NCBI RefSeq assembly: GCF_003732665.1
Contig: NZ_MOBP01000014.1
Coordinates: 1 to 56,082, forward strand
Reading direction: 5' to 3'
Origin: Pseudomonas frederiksbergensis
Lineage (GTDB): Bacteria > Pseudomonadota > Gammaproteobacteria > Pseudomonadales > Pseudomonadaceae
DNA: 56,082 nucleotides
Made by a program: the position numbers and the translations under genes. The notes under the pieces were generated by a model. That model was given only the letters and a program-made list of their open reading frames with translations. It had not been told where the DNA came from and ran no database searches. This document shows positions 45,148-53,208 of this stretch, one piece after another. How positions within the stretch are numbered: the first letter of the stretch is position 1; every line of letters begins with the position of its first letter.

Positions 45148-45211
45148 GCTTAAAGAGGTGCGAAGTGGAAATTACAAGTTGTGATCGAATCCATCGGCAG
45201 GGGCGATAGTT

Positions 45212-46126
45212 ATGTCAGGCGAATTGGATGGGACCTTACTTAAAGTGTTTGTCGCGATTATCGAGTGCCACGGTTTTTCCGCGGCAGCCGAGCGCCTGCA
45301 TAAAACCCAATCGACCATCAGTCAGAGTTTGCAGCGCCTGGAAGAGATCGTCGGTACGCCGCTGGTGCAACGCTCCAGTCGTTCGGTGAGCCTGACCCCC
45401 GACGGCGAAACCTTTCTGATCTACGCCCGGCAGATCCTCAAGCTCCACGCCGATGCGATCAACGCTGTGCAACTGCCCGACGAACAGGTGTGCATTCACG
45501 TCGGCATGCCCGAGGACTACGCCCAGTTTTGCCTGGGCGGGGTGTTGCGCGACTTTCAGGCGCAGTTTCCCAAGGTGCGGCCGGACATTTGTTGTGAGAT
45601 GTCCACCGCGCTGGTCAGCCGTTTGCAGCGCGGCGAACTGGACCTGGTACTCGGTGTGCAGCACGCCAACCTGCAGCCGGGTGAATTTCTGTGCGATGAG
45701 CCGCTGGTGTGGGTGGCGGCTGAAGGGTGGCGCGCCGGCAAGGACCCATCGGTGCCGTTGGCGGTGTATGCCGAGGGCTGCGCCTTCCGGGCCAACGCGG
45801 TGCGGGCGCTGGCCGAGGCCGGGCGGCCGTGGCATGTGGTTTACACCAGCCAGAGCCCGCGGGGCATCGGGATTGCCATTGAGCAGGGGCAGTCGGTGGG
45901 CGTCACGGCGCGACGGCTGGTGCCGCCGGGCTGGCAGGTGCTCGATGAGGCCCAGGGCTTTCCGCCGATCGACCCGGCGCGGTTGATGGTCTGGCGTTCG
46001 GCTCAGTCTCAGGCACCGGCCGTCGAGGCACTGGTGGAGATTCTGTGCCGCGAGTTGGGCCGTTCAGAGCGGCTGACCCAACGCGAGCTCGCGGGATTGA
46101 CGGCGGGCCATCAACCCCAGCAATAA
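45212..46126 (+). CDS. LysR family transcriptional regulator
   Basis: A 304-aa regulator. The HTH is GFSAAAERLHKTQSTISQSL (about residues 20-39), followed by LVQRSSRSVSLTPDGE. The effector domain starts at QVCIHVGMPEDYAQFCLGGV and contains ELDLVLGVQHANLQPGEFLC. It is divergent from the oxygenase gene and so is the natural controller of the oxygenase/M24/ABC cluster. Its last 63 nt overlap the 3' end of the convergent MFS gene. Confidence 0.88.
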   Translation: MSGELDGTLLKVFVAIIECHGFSAAAERLHKTQSTISQSLQRLEEIVGTPLVQRSSRSVSLTPDGETFLIYARQILKLHADAINAVQLPDEQVCIHVGMPEDYAQFCLGGVLRDFQAQFPKVRPDICCEMSTALVSRLQRGELDLVLGVQHANLQPGEFLCDEPLVWVAAEGWRAGKDPSVPLAVYAEGCAFRANAVRALAEAGRPWHVVYTSQSPRGIGIAIEQGQSVGVTARRLVPPGWQVLDEAQGFPPIDPARLMVWRSAQSQAPAVEALVEILCRELGRSERLTQRELAGLTAGHQPQQ

Positions 46127-47299
46127 CAGGCTGGCCGCCACCCAGCAGGCGATCCAGCCATGCACCAGGGCAAACTGCCCGGTGGCTTGCAGCAGCCAGC
46201 CACAGATCCCGTTGGCGGTGGCGCTGCCCAGGCCGTAACCGACCATGCTCAGGCTCACCACTTGCAGGCTTTGCACCGGGCTCAATCGGGCGCTGAGGTA
46301 GGCTGCCATCAAGCCCCAGACCGGGAAATAGAACAGCGCGAACAACCCGGCCGCCAGCCAGGTCAGGGTCAGGCTCGGTTGCCAGAGCAGGGCCAGCATC
46401 GCCAGGCCGAAAGCGCCGATGCTCAGCGCCATCACCCGCAATGCGCCCCAGCGATCCGCCAATGAACCCAGGAGCAAACCACCGACCACGCCGCCGATGC
46501 CGATCAGCGTCCACAGTGAACCGGTGATTTGCGCGTTGGCGCCCAGGCGTTCGGTGGCAAACGCCGAGAGGAAGTTCAGGAACGGTCCGCTGATGGCGCC
46601 AATAAAGGCGCTGAGCAGCAGAATATGCAGCGCCACCGGGTGCTCCAGACACAGGTGCAGCCATTGCCTGAGGACCCGACGCAGCGACGGCGCGCTGCTG
46701 GGCTTGGGGCGTTGCTGCGCGGCGAGCGGGGCCAGGGCCCAAAACGTCAACAGGGTGACGATCAGCGTCATACCGGCGCAGATCAACCAGAAGTGCTTCA
46801 GGGAAATGCCGTGCAACAACGCGATCAGCACACCATTGAGGCAAATCGCAAACGCCGCCCCGGAAGACGCCAACCCCAGCACACGGCTGCGGTGTGAGGC
46901 CGGAATCACCTCGCTGGCCAACGCCGCGATAGCGTTCCAGTTCGACACCGCACAGGCCGAGACCAGCGCCAGGCACAGCGCAAACGGCAGCACCCAGGGC
47001 GTGGCGACCGCCAGGGCCAACAGCGCCGGGCTCAAGGCCATCGTCAGGCGCACCATGTTGCGCGGGCTGATCCATGCCGCCGCGATCCCGCTGACAATCG
47101 ACGCGCCCATATAGAACAGCTGCAACAGCGCCGCAATGAACGCGGCCTGGCTGTAGCTCAGTTCGAATACCTGACGGATGTCGGGCAATAACGCCGAATA
47201 CAGAAAAATGCTGAAACCGTGGGTGGTGGCGTTACAGGCCGTGAAGATGAGCGCCAATATGCCAATACTTCTGGCGGGTGAATGAACAGGGGTTGGCAT
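46064..47299 (-). CDS. MFS transporter
   Basis: A 411-aa inner-membrane carrier with 12 helices. TACNATTHGFSIFLYSALLP is helix 1, ISPRNMVRLTMALSPALLAL the helix 2-3 region, and LGSLADRWGALRVMALSIGA the mid-protein repeat of the MFS signature. ATG 47299 is chosen over TTG 47323. Its 3' end overlaps the convergent LysR gene by 63 nt. It may export or import a compound of the adjacent oxygenase/M24 cluster; there is no direct evidence. Confidence 0.85.
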   Translation of the reverse strand: MPTPVHSPARSIGILALIFTACNATTHGFSIFLYSALLPDIRQVFELSYSQAAFIAALLQLFYMGASIVSGIAAAWISPRNMVRLTMALSPALLALAVATPWVLPFALCLALVSACAVSNWNAIAALASEVIPASHRSRVLGLASSGAAFAICLNGVLIALLHGISLKHFWLICAGMTLIVTLLTFWALAPLAAQQRPKPSSAPSLRRVLRQWLHLCLEHPVALHILLLSAFIGAISGPFLNFLSAFATERLGANAQITGSLWTLIGIGGVVGGLLLGSLADRWGALRVMALSIGAFGLAMLALLWQPSLTLTWLAAGLFALFYFPVWGLMAAYLSARLSPVQSLQVVSLSMVGYGLGSATANGICGWLLQATGQFALVHGWIACWVAASLLLLGLMARRQSRELALGQPL

Positions 47300-47737
47300 A
47301 TATTCGGCTCGGGTTAATTGCAACAGGATGGGGCGAAGTTGTGCTGTTCGCCCTAGGTAAGTGCGCTGACGTATTGAAGTATTTAGTTGAGGTCAGACTA
47401 GCGTTTATATAAATAAAACAGCCAGTGCTTAATAGTCATGAGTGTGCGGCGAAATACTCATGCTATTTATGCGTGAACGACAGTTCCCCATTCAAAAAAC
47501 GACCCCCCTGATACAACGCAGATCAAATGTGGGAGCGGGCTTGCTCGCGAAAGCGGTGTGTCAGCCAAAACAAGGTTGCCTGACACACCGCCTTCGCGAG
47601 CAAGCCCGCTCCCACACAAAGCCAATCTTCATCCGCTTCAAATCACCCCGCACAACACAAAAATGCATGTTACTCAGGAAATTTCCCGCAAGCCGTGGGA
47701 TGCTTGGCGCTCGTCAGCCCCAGCGCGAGTCCCTTTC
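47300..47737. other. Intergenic region with one REPIN
   Basis: 438 bases between divergent MFS and LysR genes. An AT-rich stretch (about 47370-47480) probably carries promoters. The REPIN at 47528-47616 fills the middle. No gene seen. Confidence 0.5.
47528..47616. repeat. REP doublet (REPIN)
   Basis: TGTGGGAGCGGGCTTGCTCG on both arms. Confidence 0.9.
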
Positions 47738-48670
47738 ATGAAACGCAAAATGCCCGCGCTCAATGCGCTCAAAGCCTTCGAAGTGGCCGGCAGCACCGGC
47801 AGCTTTACCCGGGCGGCGGAGTTGCTGAATGTCACCCAGAGTGCGGTCAGCCGCCAGGTGCGGCAGTTGGAGGAACAGCTCGGCGAGAACCTGCTGGAGC
47901 GCCGCCATCATCACCTGGAACTGACCAGCGCCGGCCGGGTCTTGCTGCGGGCGCTGCACCAGTCCTTCGACAAGATCGAGCTGACGGTGCGCAGCATCCA
48001 GCAGAAATCCCACGCCAATCGCCTGCACATCAACGCGCCGCCGACCTTCACCAATCGCTGGCTGATGCCGCGCCTGGGACGCCTGCGCGAGAGGCACCCG
48101 GAGCTGGAATTGAGCATCACCACGCGCCTGCAAGACAGCCTCGCGGAAACCAGCACCCTGGACTGCGCGATCCGTTTCGGCGACGGCGAATGGGATGGCC
48201 TGGACGCCTCGCTGCTGATCCAGGAGCGGCACATCGCGGTGTGCGCGCCGTCCCTGTATGCACGGGAGTGGAGCGAGGGCGGCATCGACCTCAATCGCCT
48301 GACGTTGCTGCATGTGCTGGCCAAGGAAGACCAACGCTACCTGACCTGGAAACACTGGCTCGACGCGGCGAAAATCAGCGGCGTCGACATCCAGGGCGGC
48401 TATGAATTCGACCTGCTGGACCTGGCGATCCGCGCGGCTACCGATGGCTTGGGCATCACCATCGCTGACTGGCACATGGTCGCCCCGGAACTGGCCAGCG
48501 GGCAGTTGACCCAGGTGCTGAACGTGCACGTGGAAGGGCATCAATCCTACTGGCTCGTGACCCGGCCGGAGCAGACCTTGATGCCTCAATTGCAGGTGTT
48601 CAGCCAGTGGTTGCAGGAAGAAATCTGGTTGGCGCAACGCCAGCTCGAACCCTCTACCGCCGCCAGCTAA
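47738..48670 (+). CDS. LysR family transcriptional regulator (GcvA-like)
   Basis: A 310-aa regulator. The HTH is SFTRAAELLNVTQSAVSRQV, then LLERRHHHLELTSAGR. The effector domain includes RLHINAPPTFTNRWLMPRLG and DCAIRFGDGEWDG. ATG 47738 is used; ATG 47750 is possible. It lies directly upstream of, and in the same direction as, the aldehyde dehydrogenase/MFS/enolase/GMC operon, from which a REPIN separates it, and it may regulate that operon. Confidence 0.87.
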   Translation: MKRKMPALNALKAFEVAGSTGSFTRAAELLNVTQSAVSRQVRQLEEQLGENLLERRHHHLELTSAGRVLLRALHQSFDKIELTVRSIQQKSHANRLHINAPPTFTNRWLMPRLGRLRERHPELELSITTRLQDSLAETSTLDCAIRFGDGEWDGLDASLLIQERHIAVCAPSLYAREWSEGGIDLNRLTLLHVLAKEDQRYLTWKHWLDAAKISGVDIQGGYEFDLLDLAIRAATDGLGITIADWHMVAPELASGQLTQVLNVHVEGHQSYWLVTRPEQTLMPQLQVFSQWLQEEIWLAQRQLEPSTAAS

Positions 48671-48685
48671 ACACCCACAACCCCC

Positions 48686-48777
48686 TGTAGGAGCGAGGCT
48701 TGCCCGCGAAGGCGGCGTGTCAGGCGCCATTAATGCCAGCAGACATATCGCCTTCGCGGGCAAGCCTCGCTCCTACA
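48686..48777. repeat. REP doublet (REPIN), TAGGAGC variant
   Basis: TGTAGGAGCGAGGCTTGCCC and GGGCAAGCCTCGCTCCTACA, between LysR and the aldehyde dehydrogenase gene. Confidence 0.9.
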
Positions 48778-48887
48778 AGGATTGGGGTAACGTGCAATTT
48801 TCGAATGTTCCCCCGCTCAATAAATCGTTTGTTCAACCCGTCCAGCGCGCCAAGACTGGAGCAACTGGATAAAAACAACGATGGGCG

Positions 48888-50318
48888 ATGCACATGCGAC
48901 TCGAGCGAAATTTTGTAAACGGTCACTTTATTGAGCCTGCCAGCGACGCGCTGATTGCGGTCTACAACCCGGCGACTGAATCCCTGGTGGGCCACGTTTC
49001 GGCAGCCAACACCGCTGAAGCCACCGCCGCCGTTGACGCTGCCGCCGCGGCGCAGAAGGTCTGGGGCAAGCTCACCAGCATCGAACGCGCCGAGCACCTG
49101 CGCGCTTTCGCCGATGCCCTTGAGGCCTGCGCCGACAACATCGGTGCCGCCTTGGCCGCCGAGTCCGGCAAGAGCGTCGCTGATGCCAGCAACGAGGCCC
49201 GTTACGCCGCGCAGATCACCCGTTACCACGCCGAGTGGGCGCGGCGGATCGAAGGCGAGATCATTCCCAGCGACACCCCGAACGAAAACCTGTTCCTGCA
49301 CCGTGAGCCGATTGGCGTGGTCGCCTGCCTGATCCCGTTCAACTACCCGGTCTATACGCTGCTGCGCAAAATCGCCCCGGCGCTGATTGCCGGCAACACC
49401 GTGGTGGTGCGCCCGAGCAACAACACCCCGACCTCGGCGTTTGAAATCGCCAAGGCTGTGCAGCAATCCGGTTTGCCGGCTGGCGTGGTGAACATCCTGA
49501 CCATGGACCACGCCACCGCCGCCGCCGTGTGCACCCATAAAGCCGTCGGTTTGATTACTTTGACCGGCAGCGTCAACGCCGGGCGCATCGTGCTCGATTA
49601 CTGCAAGGCCAACATCGCCAAGCCATCGCTTGAACTGGGGGGCAAGACCCCGGCGATCATCGAAGCCGATGCCGATCTTGAAGCCGCCGCCAGCGCCATC
49701 GTGGCCTCCAAGACCACCCACTGCGGCCAGTTGTGCACGGCGGTGGAACGGGTTTACGTGCAGGAAAGCGTCTACGAGCAGTTCCTTGCGCTGTTGAAAG
49801 CGAAAATCAGCGCTGTGAAGTTCGGCGACCGCACCACCGACGCCGACCTGATGGGGCCGCTGGTCAATGCCAGTTCCCGGCAGAACATCCATGCCATGGT
49901 CGAGCGCGCCATCGCCGACGGTGCTGTACTGGAAGCAGGCGGGTTTATCCCTGAAGGCAACGGTCATTTCTACCCGCCGACCTTGCTCAGTGGCTGCCGC
50001 CAGGACATGGAAATCATCCAGGAAGAAATCTTCGGCCCGGTGCTGCCGGTGCTCAAGTATCGCGACATCGACGAAGCCCTGGCGATGGCCAACGATCACC
50101 AGTTCGGCCTGTCATCGGTTCTGTACACCGAGAACTACCGCACCACCATGAAAGTCGCCAACGCCATCGAGGCCGGCGAGTTGTACGTCAACCGCACCCC
50201 GGCCGACCCGTACCAGGGCTACCACGCCGGATGGAAACGCTCAGGCCTGGGCGGCGATGACGGCAAGCACGGCATGCTCGAATTCACCCAGACGCGACTG
50301 GTCGTCATGAAGTACTGA
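48888..50318 (+). CDS. Aldehyde dehydrogenase, AldA-like (lactaldehyde/glycolaldehyde type)
   Basis: A 476-aa NAD-dependent dehydrogenase. VVACLIPFNYPVYTLLRKIA, ITLTGSVNAGRIVLDYCKAN, SLELGGKTPAIIEADADLEA and HCGQLCTAVERVYVQ with nucleophile Cys283 are present. The C-terminal end QGYHAGWKRSGLGGDDGKHG is close to E. coli AldA, which oxidises lactaldehyde and glycolaldehyde. In-frame ATG 48894 is an alternative start. It is the first gene of an operon with a carrier, an enolase-family enzyme and a GMC oxidoreductase. Confidence 0.88.
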   Translation: MHMRLERNFVNGHFIEPASDALIAVYNPATESLVGHVSAANTAEATAAVDAAAAAQKVWGKLTSIERAEHLRAFADALEACADNIGAALAAESGKSVADASNEARYAAQITRYHAEWARRIEGEIIPSDTPNENLFLHREPIGVVACLIPFNYPVYTLLRKIAPALIAGNTVVVRPSNNTPTSAFEIAKAVQQSGLPAGVVNILTMDHATAAAVCTHKAVGLITLTGSVNAGRIVLDYCKANIAKPSLELGGKTPAIIEADADLEAAASAIVASKTTHCGQLCTAVERVYVQESVYEQFLALLKAKISAVKFGDRTTDADLMGPLVNASSRQNIHAMVERAIADGAVLEAGGFIPEGNGHFYPPTLLSGCRQDMEIIQEEIFGPVLPVLKYRDIDEALAMANDHQFGLSSVLYTENYRTTMKVANAIEAGELYVNRTPADPYQGYHAGWKRSGLGGDDGKHGMLEFTQTRLVVMKY

Positions 50319-50344
50319 TTCACCCGCAATACCCCTCCCGCTTA

Positions 50345-50434
50345 TGTGGGAGCGGGCTTGCTCGCGAAGTCGGTGTGTCAGTCGACACATCAATGGCCTG
50401 ACACACCGCTTTCGCGAGCAAGCCCGCTCCCACA
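50345..50434. repeat. REP doublet (REPIN)
   Basis: TGTGGGAGCGGGCTTGCTCG on both arms, between the AldA-like and MFS genes. Confidence 0.9.
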
Positions 50435-50511
50435 AAGGCCTGAGTACACCTGAGTTATATAAAAATAATTATTGAGGTGCCCGGACCACCGGGCTGCCCG
50501 AGGTCTCACAG

Positions 50512-51831
50512 ATGTCCAAGCCTGCAACCACTGTTGCCGCTGTTCAGGGTTCGAACGCGGGTTCAAAAAGCCACAGTGACAAGGGAAGTCGCTACCTCCA
50601 GTTGATGCTGCTGGTCCTGGCTGCCGGTGCGATTTACCCGATCCTGTACCTGCGTCAGGTCTACCAGACCACCATGCTCGAAGTGTTCCAGATCAACCAC
50701 AGCGAGCTGGGTTATCTGTACTCGATGCTCGGCACGATTTTCCTCCTCAGTTACTTGCCCAGCGGTTGGCTGGCTGACCGCATCGCTCCGCGTTTCCTGA
50801 TTTTCTTTTCCCTGGTGGCCACCGGTGCCCTGGGCCTGTGGTACTCCACCGCGCCGTCGATGACCGGTCTGATGATCATCTTCGGGTGCTGGGGCCTGAC
50901 CACCGGCCTGACGTTCTGGGCCTCGGTGCTCAAGCGGGTGAAGATGATTGCCCATCACACCGAGCAGGGCCGGTTTTTCGGCATCCTCGACGGCGGTCGC
51001 GGTTTGGTTGAGGCGTTGCTGGCCACCGTTGCGTTGGGCCTGTTTGCCTTCGCCACTGAAACCCGTGGCGAGTCGGCGGCCGAAGGCTTCAAGCATGTGG
51101 TCTACCTTTACGCCTTCACTTGTATTGCCATCGGCTGTGTGCTGGTGCTGATCAAAGACCCGAAGTCGATGGCAGACACGGCGGCGGTGGAGAAGGGCAA
51201 GTACAACCTGGCCAGCGACTTGCTCACGCTGGTGAAAATCCCTGAACTGTGGCTGGTCACCGCCATCGTGTTCTGCGGATATCACATCTTCTGGGCCACC
51301 TACAGCTTCTCCGATTACTTGCAGGGCGGCGGTATGACGGCGGTCATGGCCGGCACCATCACCACCATCAAGTTGTGGATGCGCCCGATTGGCGGCATCG
51401 GCGGCGGTTGGCTGGGTGACAAGTTCTCGAATATTTCGGTGCTGATCGTGGCGCTGTTCTGCGCGACGCTGGCGATGGTCGGCCTGATCGTATTCCCGGC
51501 GCTCAACAGCATGGGTCTGCTGATTGGCACGGTGATTTTCATCGGCCTGATGACCTACGCCATTCGCGGGCTGTACTGGGCGATCCTCGACACCTGCAAC
51601 ATTCCGCTGCGCATCACCGGCCTGGCCATCGGCATTGTCTCGGTGGTCGGTTACCTGCCGGACGCCTTTATTCCCTTGATCAACGGCTACCTCACCGAAC
51701 ATTTCCCCGGTGCCCCTGGTTACAAGCTGTATTTCGGCTACATCGCCTTCGTCGGCCTGCTCGGGACCCTGGCGGCCCTGACCTTGCGCGCGCGTATCAA
51801 TCGTCAATCTTTGAACAAAACAGGTGCCTGA
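50512..51831 (+). CDS. MFS transporter (YihN-like)
   Basis: A 439-aa inner-membrane carrier with 12 helices after a hydrophilic N-terminus of ~25 residues. YLPSGWLADRIAPRFLIFFS is the helix 2-3 signature. GLTTGLTFWASVLKRVKMIA and GGRGLVEALLATVALGLFAF match the YihN/sugar-phosphate-like branch. It probably imports the compound processed by the flanking enzymes. The enolase-family start follows its stop by one base. Confidence 0.85.
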   Translation: MSKPATTVAAVQGSNAGSKSHSDKGSRYLQLMLLVLAAGAIYPILYLRQVYQTTMLEVFQINHSELGYLYSMLGTIFLLSYLPSGWLADRIAPRFLIFFSLVATGALGLWYSTAPSMTGLMIIFGCWGLTTGLTFWASVLKRVKMIAHHTEQGRFFGILDGGRGLVEALLATVALGLFAFATETRGESAAEGFKHVVYLYAFTCIAIGCVLVLIKDPKSMADTAAVEKGKYNLASDLLTLVKIPELWLVTAIVFCGYHIFWATYSFSDYLQGGGMTAVMAGTITTIKLWMRPIGGIGGGWLGDKFSNISVLIVALFCATLAMVGLIVFPALNSMGLLIGTVIFIGLMTYAIRGLYWAILDTCNIPLRITGLAIGIVSVVGYLPDAFIPLINGYLTEHFPGAPGYKLYFGYIAFVGLLGTLAALTLRARINRQSLNKTGA

Positions 51832-51832
51832 G

Positions 51833-53050
51833 ATGAAAATCGTCGCCCTTGAAACCCATATTGTTGCCGTACCACCGCCGCACATCGGTGGCATGTACTG
51901 GCTGTTCGTCAAGCTCAAGACCGATTGCGGCATCGAAGGCGTGGGCGAGATCTACGCCGCGACCTTCGGCCCCAAAGCCATGCTGCCGATCATCGAAGAC
52001 GTGTTCGAACGCTACCTGCTCAACCACGACCCGCACCACATCGAGCGCTTTTTCCGTCAGGCCTATTCCAGCGGTTTCACCCAGCGCCCGGACCTGACCA
52101 TGATGGGCGTGGTCAGCGGTCTGGAGATGGCGTGCTGGGACATCATCGGCAAAGCGGCGAACAAACCGGTCTACGAATTGCTCGGCGGCAAGGTCAACGA
52201 ACGCCTGCGTTCCTACACCTATTTGTACCCGGTCAACAGCAAGGGCGAGTACGACTACGACGACCCGGACCTGGCCGCCGAGTGCGCCGTCGAGAACATG
52301 AACAAAGGCTTCACCGCCGTGAAGTTCGACCCGGCAGGGCCGTACACCGCGTACTCCGGGCACCAGATTTCGCTGGAAGTGCTGGAACGCTGCGAAACCT
52401 TCTGCCGCAAGATCCGCGAAGCGGTGGGCGACAAGTGCGACTTGCTGTTTGGCACCCACGGGCAAATGGTTCCGTCCTCGGCGATTCGCCTGGCCAAGCG
52501 CCTGGAGAAATACGATCCGCTGTGGTTTGAAGAACCGGTGCCACCGGGCCAGGAAGACGCCATGGCGCAAGTCGCGGCCAAGACCACGATCCCGATTGCC
52601 ACCGGCGAACGGCTGACCACCAAGTACGAATTCTTCAAGCTGTTGCAGGCCGGCGGCGCGTCGATCTTGCAGATGAACGTGGCGCGCTGTGGCGGCCTGC
52701 TCGAAGCGAAGAAAATCGCGAGCATGGCCGAGGCCTACTACGCGCAAATCGCCCCGCATCTCTATAACGGGCCGATTGGCGCGGCGGCGAGTTTCCAGTT
52801 GGCCACGTGCACGCCGAACTTCCTGATCCAGGAAAGCATCATGACCTGGGGCGGGTTCCATGCCGAAGTCCTGACCAAACCGCTGCAATGGGAGGACGGC
52901 TACATCATCCCGTCCACCGAACCGGGCCTTGGGGTGGAGCTGAACATGGACGTGGTGCGCCGGCATTCGCCGTACACCGGTGAGCGTCTGCACCTGCAAA
53001 TGGCGCCGACCCCGGCCGACGTCAAAGACACATCGCCGGCCAGGGGCTGA
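51833..53050 (+). CDS. Enolase-superfamily enzyme (mandelate racemase/muconate lactonizing group)
   Basis: A 405-aa TIM-barrel enzyme. DPLWFEEPVPPGQED and IPIATGERLTTKYEF hold the second and third metal-ligand glutamates, and QIAPHLYNGPIGAAA holds the catalytic histidine region. At the first ligand position, where an Asp is usual, the sequence reads LLFGTHGQM. This pattern, as I recall it, also marks the 3,6-anhydrogalactonate cycloisomerase-like branch. It probably acts on a sugar acid (dehydration or cycloisomerisation). ATG 51833 is the start, since GTG 51824 overlaps the MFS stop. Confidence 0.85.
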   Translation: MKIVALETHIVAVPPPHIGGMYWLFVKLKTDCGIEGVGEIYAATFGPKAMLPIIEDVFERYLLNHDPHHIERFFRQAYSSGFTQRPDLTMMGVVSGLEMACWDIIGKAANKPVYELLGGKVNERLRSYTYLYPVNSKGEYDYDDPDLAAECAVENMNKGFTAVKFDPAGPYTAYSGHQISLEVLERCETFCRKIREAVGDKCDLLFGTHGQMVPSSAIRLAKRLEKYDPLWFEEPVPPGQEDAMAQVAAKTTIPIATGERLTTKYEFFKLLQAGGASILQMNVARCGGLLEAKKIASMAEAYYAQIAPHLYNGPIGAAASFQLATCTPNFLIQESIMTWGGFHAEVLTKPLQWEDGYIIPSTEPGLGVELNMDVVRRHSPYTGERLHLQMAPTPADVKDTSPARG

Positions 53051-53069
53051 CGAAAATGGCGCATCCCCC

Positions 53070-53161
53070 TGTAGGAGCGAGGCTTGCCCGCGAAGGCGGT
53101 GGGTCAATCAATTTCAATGTTGACTGACACGACGCCTTCGCGGGCAAGCCTCGCTCCTACA
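53070..53161. repeat. REP doublet (REPIN), TAGGAGC variant
   Basis: TGTAGGAGCGAGGCTTGCCC and GGGCAAGCCTCGCTCCTACA, between the enolase-family and GMC genes. Confidence 0.9.
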
Positions 53162-53208
53162 GGGGACGGCGCGGTTTTTTTGGATAACGACTTACGCGGT
53201 AACTGTGC

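Noticed and set aside
51797..53107. 436-aa open frame opposite the enolase-family gene
   Set aside because: Antisense to a well-supported gene; no domain seen.
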